A DNA stretch of 64,000 nucleotides from Engraulis encrasicolus (taxonomy: Eukaryota; Chordata; Actinopteri; Clupeiformes; Engraulidae): assembly GCF_034702125.1 (NCBI RefSeq), contig NC_085869.1:14389819-14453818 (forward strand). The letters are read 5' to 3'. The notes under the pieces were generated by a model. The model searched no databases and was not told where the DNA came from. It saw nothing but the letters and a program-made list of their open reading frames with translations. A program made the position numbers and the translations under genes. Position 1 is the first letter of the stretch, and every line of letters begins with the position of its first letter. Positions 53,747 to 64,000 of the stretch are shown here, piece after piece.

Positions 53747-56446
53747 AACAAAAAAAACTAACATCAAAAAGATAACTAGCTCCGTTATATGGCGGTGGGC
53801 TCGATAGTCTAGTTGGCTAGTTGGAGCGTGCCGACCGGGGAGCGACTGGGGTTGGGAGCGACAGTCTGGGAATCGAAATGAATATGTACCGCACCACCAC
53901 AGCCAACAAAAAGGGTTTCCTAAATAAATCGTGTATTCACCAACGTTTAAAAATGCCTTGTTTTCAACCACAGGACCCTCCTTGGTCAACCAACGAAATG
54001 TTGAGCAATTTGGTCTTGTTAAATCGGCGTGTAATATAATAATTATCAACATCACATTCCTTGTTAGCTAGCTAGCTGGATGCCTGTGTTATTTGACCGC
54101 AGGTGGGCTAACATAGCCGATAGCCTGGTCGTCAAGGTTTCATTTCCATCAAAACCATTTAGTTAATTGTGCTCATGCTTGATGTACATGTAAGTTCAAA
54201 AGACCATGGTTATATTTTACAGTCGATTTCCCAAGAAAAACAAGACAGAGTATGGCTATTGCTTTTGGTACAGTGTAGCTTTCATGGCTAATGTATGGTT
54301 TTTCCCCACTCCACAGCTAATACTGCAGGCTAGTTAGCCATGACACTGTAATACAGACTGGAAGCTTTTCATGACTTACTTGTTCAGGAGGCTTGGTGGT
54401 ATTGATCCAGACTTCAGCGTCAGGTGTTGGCCATAACTTGCTCTGTATTGTCCCAGATTGTGAAAGCATTAGTCCGGAAAATGTTCCCTCAGACATTGAA
54501 CCAGTACATGTGGTGTTCTGCTGGTATTTATAGAGTTTTCAAATGAATGGGCGGGCTAGTGGGTGGAGAGAGGGTGTGGACGAGTTGAGAGCGAACAAGG
54601 TCAGGACGTCATCTCGGGCACACACGAGCTTTGCGTCAATTGGATGCTGTGTCAGAGTTTGTTTACAAACTGGGAGGAACCTCCAGCACAGCTCTGTGTA
54701 CACGGTAACACATTGCAAACCACTGGGATGACTTCAGGAGGTCAGAGTAACTGATTTTAAGGCCCCAAAACATCATAAGGTCAAAATTTCATGCCATGGG
54801 CACTTTAAAGACTTCACATATTCTAAACTGTTCATCGCAGAAGATCAGTCTTTCAACACAACATGCACAGAATGGTTGGGAACATACATTGTCCATATAA
54901 AACCTCTGTGTTTAAAACTGCACTTACCACAGTCCTTCAAAGATGCCCACAAATTCAAAGGTGAGAATTTTTCAATCAACTTTAAGCCCCCAGAAAACGG
55001 TGGTAAATGACAAGAGGATGTGTGAAAATCCACATTTCACAAGTACATCTTCCAAATGTTACCCCTTGAAATTCATAAGGACCTACTTAAAGTAGTTTTT
55101 TAGATACAACACTCTGAAAGTGGGCTCTCTGAGAAATCTGTTCCAAACGAGTCAGGGGGGTACCTGACAAAAACATTTTTAATGACAAAACTATGAGGAG
55201 TTGAGAGCTATAATTTTGCACTTTTCCTATTGGGACGTCTGTGAACCTCCTTGATTTTTTTCTGCCAAATCTGAGATGGTCGTGCGGGATGATTCGGAGA
55301 TTTGGCGTGGAATGAACCTTAGGCAAAAATGATGTTACTTGTTATATACTAACCTGATTATCATAATTTTAATATGACATCGTCCAAAACGTTCCAAAAT
55401 ATTTTACCCCAATTTCCTAACACTATCTTGAAAATTGAGCAGACTATTCTGCATATGATGACTTATATGAAGAAAATGTGCTGACATGTTTTCAGGACTA
55501 CCATTAGGCTACACTGAGAATCAACCAATTGGGATAGATCAGCAAGGTACATTCATTTGAAAATTGTACTACAGTTTTCTTGATTGCTTTGACACAGTTG
55601 TCACTCCAAAAAGCACATTTTCATACCATTTCATGCAACAGGCTAACCAGTTAAACCGATTCTCCAAACACAACATCTTTGTTTGCAAAAGGCTACTACG
55701 TTTCCAAAATATTTAACATATGCAATAAAAGCAAACTCTGTCTTCAGTCCAATACACAATGCATAGCAGTGTATGAACACTCCCAGTCAGTCATTACACA
55801 ATGCTCGTAAAAATCCAAAACACGGCTATCATGTTGACACAATTTGCCGTTATTTAACACTGTTGTCAATTACATAACTTTCAAGCCAGTTCCATTGTTG
55901 TTTCCTTTACTTAGCCACTGCCTTTGCTTGATCAGGATCTACTGACTGAGAGAGAGCAGGCCCAGTAAATGCTTTGCATAAAGATTTGAGTTGTGTGTCT
56001 TTTCTTATGTAAAATTGACAGTAGGCTAGGTAGCGGGTCCTTGTAACAATAGTGTCTTATTGCAAAGAATTGGATTGAAAATCAGAATGCTTTGATGTAG
56101 TTTTTGTTTTGTTTTTGTTTGTTTGTTTGTTTTGCTTTTGTTTTTACAACTGTAATCACAAATTTACTAATGGCTGATAACGGTAATACAGAAAATATGT
56201 GTAAAGTAAAATATGATGTTGCAGTACGAGAATGCACTTACAACAAATTTGCAAAAGAACTCCATGCCAAGAACAAACAAGAAGACATTGTGTATAAAGA
56301 CTGATTGCTAAATTAAGATTTTTGAGAAGGAGTGTCAAATAGGTGATCTGGTGTGTTCACACAACTGACGGTAGTTTCTAAAAGTCAGGAGTAGATTTTT
56401 CTTTATGGTTATCAGAGCTTAAACAATGAAATGTGCACTACTTACT

Positions 56447-59400
56447 GGGTCATTCCACGCCAAATCTCCGAATCATCCCGCACGACCATCTCAGATTTGG
56501 CAGAAAAAAATCAAGGAGGTTCACAAACGTCCCAATAGGAAAAGTGCAAAATTATAGCTCTCAATTCCTCATAGTTTTGTCATTAAAAATGTTTTTGTCA
56601 GGTACCCCCCTGACTCGTTCGGAACAGAGTTCTCAGAGAGCCCACTTTCAGATTGCCGTATCCAAAAAACTGCTTTAAGTAGGTCCTTACAAATTTCAAG
56701 GGGTAACATTTGGAACATGTACTTGTGAAATGTCGATTTTCACTTATCCTCTTGTCATTTACCACCGTTTTCTGGGGGCTTAAAGTTGCTTGAAAAATTC
56801 TCACCTTTGAATTTGTGGGCATCTTTGAAGGACTGTGGTAAGCACAGTTTTAAAGACAGAGGTTTGATATGGACACTGTATGTTCCCAACCATTCTGTGC
56901 ATGTTGTGTTGAAAGACTGATCTTCTGCGATGAACAGTTTAGAAGATATGAAGTCTTTAAAATGGAAAAACTGAAACTTGGTGCCATGTTTACCATGTCA
57001 TTAAAAAAAAATGTCACGACTCACCACCATATTATCAACAGTTTTGGAAAGATTAGATGTCTGTTCTTAACATATCCAAAAACTGTGATGGTATTCTGCC
57101 TCATTTGGTCACAATGATTTTTCAAAAACCCACTGTTGGGTGACTTCCATAGCTCCTATGAAACATTGATATTAGAAGCATCTTCTCCATGTTATACAAA
57201 AGAAATGACAGAACTCACCACTATGACATTTACAGTTTTAGAAAGACTCAATGTCTGTTTTTAACATATCCAAAAACTGGGGTGGTGCTCTGTCTCATTT
57301 TTTAAGAATGGACTTGTAAAAACGGCTGTGTGACATCTTCAGCTTGCTGCTCTATTGAGGTGGGGCCCCTGCTCTGATCTTTGCAGGCTACACGGGGGCC
57401 CTATCTACCAGTATTTGCCATGAGGCCCTATGTACAATTGTTCCGCCACTGTGAATGACTTGAGCAATTTGAGTCAGACATTTTTGATACAAGATATTTG
57501 ACTTGAGCATTTTCGACACACTCAATATAATACGGCAAAAAAGTAAAAGTGGCTGTTGACAGAGTTTTTTTTTCAGCTTTTTCCTGAAACTACATTTCAG
57601 TAAATCAAAGGTTATAGACGTGTGTAAACTTCATCTTTAGGCACTGAAAACCAAATACCGGAATAAAGTGATGAAATGTTGAATCACTGAAACATCCCCG
57701 TAGATCTTGAAACAAGTACATCCTGACTATCACTACATCACTACAAAACATACAGCTTTTTATTACAATTCACATCAATCTTTAATAACTTATTTACCAA
57801 CTTTGGTGAAGTTCTAAGGTCTGCTGTGGATTATTTTGGATTGTGTTTGAGATGTTATCTTATATCATAAAAGTATTTTTTTCCACATTTGGTTTGTATT
57901 GCACTCCATGTACACGTGTATGTCCATTTGTGCCAACTCATCAGAGTTAATGTAGAACATCATACAATAATGCTTGCATTGCTTAACTCTGAGACAAAAC
58001 TGTCCTTCAGTGAGCATTTAGTAAGTATTGCAGTGGTCTAGCACCATGCTCAGGGTAGCTCAGTCATGGTGATTGGAGGGGCAGGACAGCTGTTTAGTCA
58101 GGTTACCTCCTTACGAACAGTCTCCTCCTTTTGCATCATCACTGTTTTTTTCTCTTCTCCATGATAATAAAAGTGTCCCACCCCCCCAAAAAAACCATGA
58201 CAAAGGTGACCTGTTCATAGAACTTGGCCCCGCCCCAGTCCTAACCATGACCGAGGAACCTAGCGCATTGTATTGGTTCATGGCAAAGGTCTGTGTGCTG
58301 AATCATTTGATATGCAACTCTATCAACAGAGCAAAGTTGCAGAAGTCATGTGAAATTTGAAATGTATTGACGTAAATCATTTAAGTCTGAGGAAACACCA
58401 AGGATACCCGAAATGTCACAAGATTAAAATGAAATAAATGGTAACATCAGTGTTGTTTCTTTTTTCATTACTTTTTTATCAGAATATCTTTACAGCTAAA
58501 AGAAATTTGATTTAAAAAACCATATCCTGAAATAAAGTTTGGCAAACATTCTGTATCAAGACTATGTCTTAACAATGCTACTTTACCAATTATTCAATTA
58601 ATTTATCACTACTGCAATTCAAGACTTACTTTATGGTATAATAGCAAAATGTTAACTCCTACAGTGTTGAGGTTTAAACACATGGCCATAACCTTTAATT
58701 CACGAACATTTAGTTACCAAAAAATGTTGTTACCTAAAAACTAAAAGAAAAAGAAAAATAATAATGGTATATAAATCACTCAACTGTTTCTTATTGTGTG
58801 CTTCAAAAATACTCAAGTCACATTTCTTGTATCAAAAATGCCCAAGTCAAACTGCCTGTCATTCACTGTGTCAGCCCAAATAGATAAGCACCCAAAAGTC
58901 TGCAAAGGTCATGATATGGCCCCTACCACAAATTCAGGAGGGCCCTGGACAAATGCCCTGCTTGTCCCCCTATAGCTCCGCCCCTGGTAATTCATGTGAC
59001 TTAGGCATTTTCACAGGAGCTGCTGATGTAACAGCAAAGGGTTTTTCAAGAGTCATTACAAGACATTGATGCAAAACACCATCCCAGTTTTTGGATATCT
59101 TACAAACAGACATCCTATCTTTCCAAAACTGTTCAGTTCATTGTGGTGATTGCTGTCATTGTTTTTGTATAGCATGGCAAAGTTGCCCCCCAATATCAGA
59201 TTTTCATAGGAGCAGTGGAAGTCACACAACAGTGGGTTTTTAAAAAATCATTGTGACCAAATGAGGCAGAATACCATCCCAGTTTTTGGATATGTTAAGA
59301 GCAGACATCTAATCTTTCCAAAACTGTTGATAATACGGTGGTGAGTCGTGACATTTTTTTTAAATAACGTGGCAAAGATGGCACCAAGTTTCAGTTTACC

Positions 59401-59917
59401 ATTTTTAAGACTTCATATCTTCTAAACTGTTCATCGCAGAAAATCAGTCTTTCAACACAACATGCACAGAATGGTTGGGAACATACAGTGTCCATATCAA
59501 ACCTCTGTCTTTAAAACTGCGCTTACCACAGTCCTTCAAAGATGCCCACAAATTCAAAGGTGAGAATTTTTCAAGCAACTTTAAGCCCCCAGAAAATGGT
59601 GGTGAATGACCATAGGATATGTGAAAATCCACATTTCACAAGTACATGTTCCAAATGTTACCCCTTGAAATTCACAAAGACCTACTTAAAGTAGTTTTTT
59701 AGATACAACACTCTGAAAGTGGGCTCTCTGAGAAGTCTGTTCCAAATGAGTCAGGGGGGTACCTGACAAAAACATTTTTAATGACAAAACTATGAGGAAT
59801 TGAGAGCTATAATTTTGCACTTTTCCTATTGGGACGTTTGTGAACCTCCTTGATTTTTTTCTGCCAAATCTGAGATGGTCGTGCGGGATGATTCGGAGAT
59901 TTGGCGTGGAATGACCC
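56447..59917. mobile_element. Element B: intact sister of element A
   Basis: GGGTCATTCCACGCC at the left and its exact inverse at the right; TACT on both sides (56443-56446, 59918-59921). Arms of ~1.05 kb (56447-57470 and 58850-59917), core ~1.4 kb. It is collinear with A except that the C and D insertions are absent. Within the arms, shorter motifs repeat (TTTGGATATGTTA, CAGTTTTGGAAAGAT), so the arms are themselves partly repetitive. No transposase: the 95-codon frame at 58073-58360 in the core is shared only in part with A and has no domain. Confidence 0.9.
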
Positions 59918-60085
59918 TACTGTAAATGGCACATGTGTTAACTGTTTAGCAAAAACTGTGTTATATGAATGGGAAATATGTCAAGAGAACAAGAACCTGT
60001 TAACACATATGCCCAACGTGTCTTATTGGTTTGCTGAAAGAGTGATCATGACGACTGTGTGAGTCAGTTTCAAAAATTTTGTTAA

Positions 60086-61876
60086 CCCTTTAAGCGCCAC
60101 ACTTTATTTTTCAAAAAAGCTGAATATTGGCATGATAAATTCAAATGACTGTGGCTTGACACTGGTAACAGATAGAGCTTGACTGTCAATTAGACAAATA
60201 TTGGGGATGACCCCAAGATTATTTTGGGAGTAAATATGCATACCTAATTTGCATATTATGACGTCATGGTGGCGGCCATTTTGAATTTTTAATATTTTTT
60301 GGAAAATATTGATAATTTTCAATAGATTATTGAATTTATTTAGTAATATTTGACATTCCATTACTATCACATAGTGCACATACACTATGGTCAAGGAAAT
60401 AAGTAGTTTTAGGCAGAATATATATAGTATATATTGTAATATTGCAATAATATAATGCAATAATGTTGAAATATATAATGCAACAATTACTACTTTTGCC
60501 TGGAGGGCCGAACATGTTTGTATCTGTAACCTGTACCTTTTTAGCTTGTGAAACTTTCACAGAAAGGGTCAGCACACATATTCAATTCATATTTATGCCT
60601 ATTTTTACATCTGTATAGCCTACTATGGCCTTTGGAGCAGGCGCTGTATAGGCAGTAAAATGGTTGATCATGGCACAGTCTAGCAGTGACTTCTACAGTT
60701 TGTCACTTACATTTCACAAAACTAATGGGCAAACTGTCAACATAATGGGTATGAAATCACAAGTATCATGTCCATAGTATTGTGTCCAACGTAATTAGGC
60801 TACGTTATAGCCTGACACCTGAAGCCGATCAGGAACACAATCCCCGCCCCCTCGCGTGGAGAGCGCAGCGCGCTTCCACCCTCTCCCCCGTTTGAGGGAA
60901 ATATATTGCCACCTCTTTCGTCTCTATTTGCTGTTTTACTGATTTGTATAACTCTTACAAATACAGTCAAAACGCTGTGACCAGTCTGATTGTCAACAAC
61001 GAGTCTAAAACATTCATGTTTTAGGGTTGCCTATGCGTCTTCTCTTCACCGTGCGTTCTATTACCAAAACCTCTCCATACGGAGATATGGCCACGTTCGC
61101 CGCTGCCATCCACCCAGTAGAAGTCAGAAAGAGGGACAGAATGAGTGCGTGTGTGCTGCTTGGTGAACAGTGTGTGTCTGATTCCAGGATTATTGCGTTT
61201 GCGTCCGGATAGGTGGCTACCCGCATAACCGGGGGCTGAATGGAGGGAGCCCAAGCTAACATACCAGACCCACTTATCTCACCCCTAATTCCTCCACCAA
61301 TACCTGTATGGACACTACAACTGCATTCGCCACTACCACCGACTCCTTTGAGATCGGATAAAGTCACCGAATGAGTGTCAATGTGTGTGTGTGCTTAGAG
61401 AACATCCTTGCTTCGCATGTCGGCATCACTGCCTTCGGAAGTTTCGCCACGGTAAACAAAGAGTGCTCGTCCGATCATTATCCTCCTCGTGAGATAAAAA
61501 CTGTCCTTCGGAGTCAGAATAGTCAAATAACATGCTCAGAACTTCACCACGATTCAACTTCTCACTAGCCATGATGAAATAGCTCGCTGATAGTTCACTG
61601 ATAACAACACAAATCCAACTCGTACGCCTCGAGTCAAAGACGCAAAGTGGCTACTTCCGCATTTTGTTGTCGCGTCACTTGTCGCGTCTTTTACTGCTTC
61701 ACCAAAGACTCTGTGAACTACAAAATGACGCAATCGTAGTCTTGTTTGAAAGGGTAGCATGTCTGCCAACTACTGGTAGGGAGGATGAACACTATTAAGA
61801 CCGCTGGTTTGATCTACATGCGCTTTTGTTCATGATGACGTACCGTCGCAATTCTGCGACTTTGGCGCTTAAAGGG
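60086..61876. mobile_element. Element E: 1.8-kb piggyBac-like element
   Basis: TTAA on both sides (60082-60085, 61877-61880); ends CCCTTTAAGCGCCA, identical and inverted over 14 bases. TTAA with CCCTTT termini is the piggyBac signature. Frames at 61014-61367 (minus) and 60104-60460 (minus) are not transposase. The interior is AT-rich at the left and GC-richer near 60840-61350. Confidence 0.87.
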
Positions 61877-61900
61877 TTAAAGCGATCAAGAAAAACTGTA

Positions 61901-62120
61901 AATGTAAGATGATTGTGTTAACTGTAGGATAATTGTACATAGCCATTTGCAAGGATGTACTAAATGATTGAGACATGTACAAAAGCATTTGAAATTTGAT
62001 GAAAGCAATGACAAATGCCATTCTGTTGTGAGGAACTGCAAATTAGTTTTGGGATTTGTCCATGTTTTCAGAATGACATCTCAGTTTCAAGAAATGAGCC
62101 AAACCAATGAAGAAAAACTG
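61901..62120 (-). mobile_element. Element F-type end, inverted
   Basis: Read on minus from 62120: CAGTTTTTCTTCATTGGTTT, then sequence collinear with 36376-36600 (CAGAATGGCATTT, CATTGCTTTCATCAAATTTC, TGTACATGTCTCAA). After element G the match resumes at 55570-55440 (CATGTCAGCA..., GTCATCATATGCA), so G is inserted into this F relative. The far end was not located. Confidence 0.75.
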
Positions 62121-62266
62121 TAACACACTGTCCGCCAAACTGTGCTATCTGTCTTTGCTGCTGATATCTTCATGCATGCTGTCTGTCCCTGCCTGGTCCC
62201 TCACCCCTCACCCCTCACCCCACACACAGCCCCTAACAGCCTCATTACCATTAGTGTATTCTGTAA

Positions 62267-62376
62267 AAGCTGCCGGTGTTCTGTCGAGATGTGTTGCCTC
62301 GTCGAGATGAGCGACCGGTCGCCCTATTCGATAGTGGTGTTCTATCGATTTGCGATGCCTCATCTAAATGAGCGAC
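62267..62376. repeat. Diverged tandem pair, ~69-bp unit
   Basis: GTGTTCTGTCGAGATG, GTTGCCTCGTC and GAGATGAGCGACC recur as GTGTTCTATCGATTTG, GATGCCTCATC and AAATGAGCGACC. Confidence 0.7.
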
Positions 62377-62448
62377 CTTGATTTTCCGCGGAAGGCGTTT
62401 CAATCGGTCCACTAAGTACTGTTTTAATAACCACTACTTTGTTTATTT

Positions 62449-62580
62449 CACAGACAGGGTGTGCAATCGTTCGTGCGGAGTTTAATAAGAACATGCGGCT
62501 GCTCTATGAAAGAGACTGAGTTGAGTTTGCGCAAATACTGGAGAAAGTGTTTGGGATCAGGGCCTGGCTACGGGTTGTTT
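62449..62580 (+). pseudogene. Possible broken exon, unidentified
   Basis: After TTTATTTCACAG, a good acceptor, one frame reads AIVRAEFNKNMRLLYERD, a stop, then VEFAQILEKVFGIR, which looks protein-like on both sides of the stop. Another frame of the same DNA is open for 101 codons (62461-62766). Which, if either, was coding cannot be decided here. Confidence 0.2.
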
Positions 62581-62738
62581 AATGCAGTCATTTGCTGTTG
62601 GTTTGGTTTCAATGCGACGTGGGCTCGCAAGGCAAATTGCTACATGAAATCATGTGTGGATAAACAAGCTTGCTTTAGATATCCCCAGATAGCAGATAGC
62701 GTATTGTGGCTTTGTTTTGGTAGATGTCTGTATTTTAA

Positions 62739-62905
62739 CCCCTTAAGACACGGCATTATAAACTAGCTGTTACCAGAATGGCAATGACCAAGTCGTAATG
62801 TATAACTAAAGGACCCGTGCACTGTCATAGTAATGTAGTACTATAGTAGTTAACTTTCAATATCTATTACTGCGTGCCTCAGGAGGTACGGCGTGCATTA
62901 AGGGG
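62739..62905. mobile_element. 167-bp TTAA-flanked MITE
   Basis: TTAA at 62735-62738 and 62906-62909; ends CCCCTTAAGACACGGC and, inverted, CCCCTTAATGCACGCC. Fits piggyBac-type mobilisation. Confidence 0.82.
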
Positions 62906-63113
62906 TTAATGACCAGAATCATATTTTCATAACATCCCCACCAGTGCATTTCTTATTACCATGTTCAGGCATTTTACAATGCAGTCGATTCAAATTCTTG
63001 AGTGAAAAGGGTGGAGGGCATTTTGACAGCTCAATCAGAGGTGGCGATTTTTTCCATTTTGCAATGAGAACGCATCCTCTACATAAATAGTCTTTTCTGA
63101 TCGATGTTACAAT

Positions 63114-63926
63114 CAGGGCTTTGAACCGTTATTTTTTTCCAAACGTTCCGTTCCGAACAGAAACAGAATTATAACGTTTCCGGTTATGAGTTCCACCAAT
63201 AAATTGACGTTCCCGAACCGGTTAGAACAAAAAAATATTGTTCCCGGAACGGTTAATTTCGTTCCTGTCAGCTGATTACTCCCCATAGGCCTAACTGACG
63301 TTAATTAACCAAGAAAGATGGAAGTGCAAATGAGTCAGCCTACATTCCAAGCTGTTTATTCAAGTGGATGAATAGAATATCCTCCAGAATTTTGTCATTC
63401 AGGGACGACCTAAGCGGAGAAGCGGAGAATAAACCTCAATGATGAAAATGCACGCTTCACGCTGACTTGGGTCACAGGGAGCGCTATGATGGACATTGTG
63501 AGTTTGTGCATATTTGAAGCGGCCATGGATGCCCAATAATGTAGAACATTTTCGCTTTACACGCGCTTCTCTGCAATGTCTTACAATGATGCAATGGAAA
63601 TGTATGAGAGTGGTTTGTCTTATTTCAATTGTGAAGTGGAGACTTTGTAATCCACAGCTCTCTCTCCATTCAGTCAGAGAATGTCTGATGTCACACAGGA
63701 CGTGAATCTCAGCCGTCATGGTAACGTGCGCAGGAAAATAGTTACTATTTTTTTAAATTTGAGGAACGGTATTAACCGGTATTAACCGGTTACCATTATT
63801 TTTAAATAAGTGTTCCTGTTCCAGAACATAAAAAATAATAACGTTTCTGGTTTTGCTTCTGTTCCCTGTAAAATACAAAAAGTTCCCGGTTTTCGTTTTC
63901 GTTCCTTGAACCGGTTCAAAGCCCTG
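63114..63926. mobile_element. 813-bp hAT-like MITE
   Basis: Ends CAGGGCTTTGAACCG and, inverted, CAGGGCTTTGAACCGGTT; perfect 8-bp duplication GTTACAAT (63106-63113, 63927-63934). The subterminal parts are rich in GAACGG, CCGGTT and GTTCC motifs on both sides. The 106-codon minus frame (63399-63719) is not a transposase. Confidence 0.9.
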
Positions 63927-64000
63927 GTTACAATGTTCGAGGCTGAGTGTGTGAGCGATTACGGTTAGGCAACAAAGTAGCAAATGTACGAGGCCACGCT

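Larger units (their letters stand above)
55572..61898. mobile_element. Element G: TA-flanked element hosting B and E
   Basis: Ends CAGTTTTCTTGATTGCTTTG and, inverted, CAGTTTTTCTTGATCGCTTT, with TA outside each (55570-55571, 61899-61900). Without B and E the element is about 1.06 kb and AT-rich, with no transposase; the small frame at 56104-56304 is not recognised. TA and CAG ends fit Tc1/mariner-like MITEs. Confidence 0.7.

Noticed and set aside
62461..62766. 101-codon ORF
   Set aside because: It ends inside the MITE at 62739 and a different frame of its first part looks more protein-like, so it was not called as a gene.

Overview
The window looks like a piece of a teleost fish chromosome. 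It is intron- and repeat-rich, carries long CA/TG, GAGAA, ATCC and TAA microsatellites and a 100-N scaffold gap, and is packed with DNA-transposon ends of types common in bony fish (TTAA-flanked foldbacks, hAT-like, Harbinger-like and TA-flanked elements), a tRNA-type SINE and one Ty3/Gypsy LTR retrotransposon. The species cannot be named from sequence alone. No complete, recognisable host gene is present. The best coding candidates are a small three-exon ORF (37257-40214, + strand), a duplicated minus-strand exon (1473-1741 and 7830-8098) and a short coiled-coil ORF (18183-18620). Nearly all other open frames are translations of microsatellites or transposon DNA.

Layout. 1-10085: a 3.7-kb segment occurs twice in direct orientation (1-3722 and 6357-10085), separated by 2.6 kb of single-copy and simple-repeat DNA; each copy carries a piggyBac-type end, a TTAA-flanked MITE and two hairpin MITEs. 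10200-11415: a long foldback element with a second foldback inserted in one arm. 11416-15370: quiet DNA with CA repeats and the assembly gap. About 15.4-27.7 kb: sequence that looks poorly polished (homopolymer runs, frameshifts everywhere), holding SINE copies, a coiled-coil ORF, G-rich low-complexity DNA and a minus-strand Ty3/Gypsy element (21241-26838) with both LTRs. 27.8-34.7 kb: a tract of CA/TG repeats in which three short modules recur, one of them exon-like, interrupted by two foldback/hAT-like insertions. 35032-35539: a Harbinger-like MITE.

36.4-62.1 kb is a nested transposon complex. A TA-flanked inverted pair (36376-42813) encloses the three-exon candidate. Element A (42983-55318; 4-bp TSD TTAG) is interrupted by element C (45213-48684; TSD ATTT) and element D (49264-54804; TSD TTAA). 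D in turn holds a hAT-like element (50309-50787) that itself holds another hAT-like element (50393-50701). Element B (56447-59917; TSD TACT), a sister of A without C or D, lies inside a TA-flanked element G (55572-61898) that also carries a piggyBac-like element E (60086-61876). Comparing A with B gives the empty sites of C and D, so the order of insertion can be read directly. 62.7-63.9 kb holds two more intact MITEs with perfect target-site duplications.

There is no operon-like logic. The region is best understood as intergenic or intronic DNA shaped by repeated transposon insertion, hairpin-forming repeats and microsatellite expansion, with some of the apparent complexity possibly due to assembly error.
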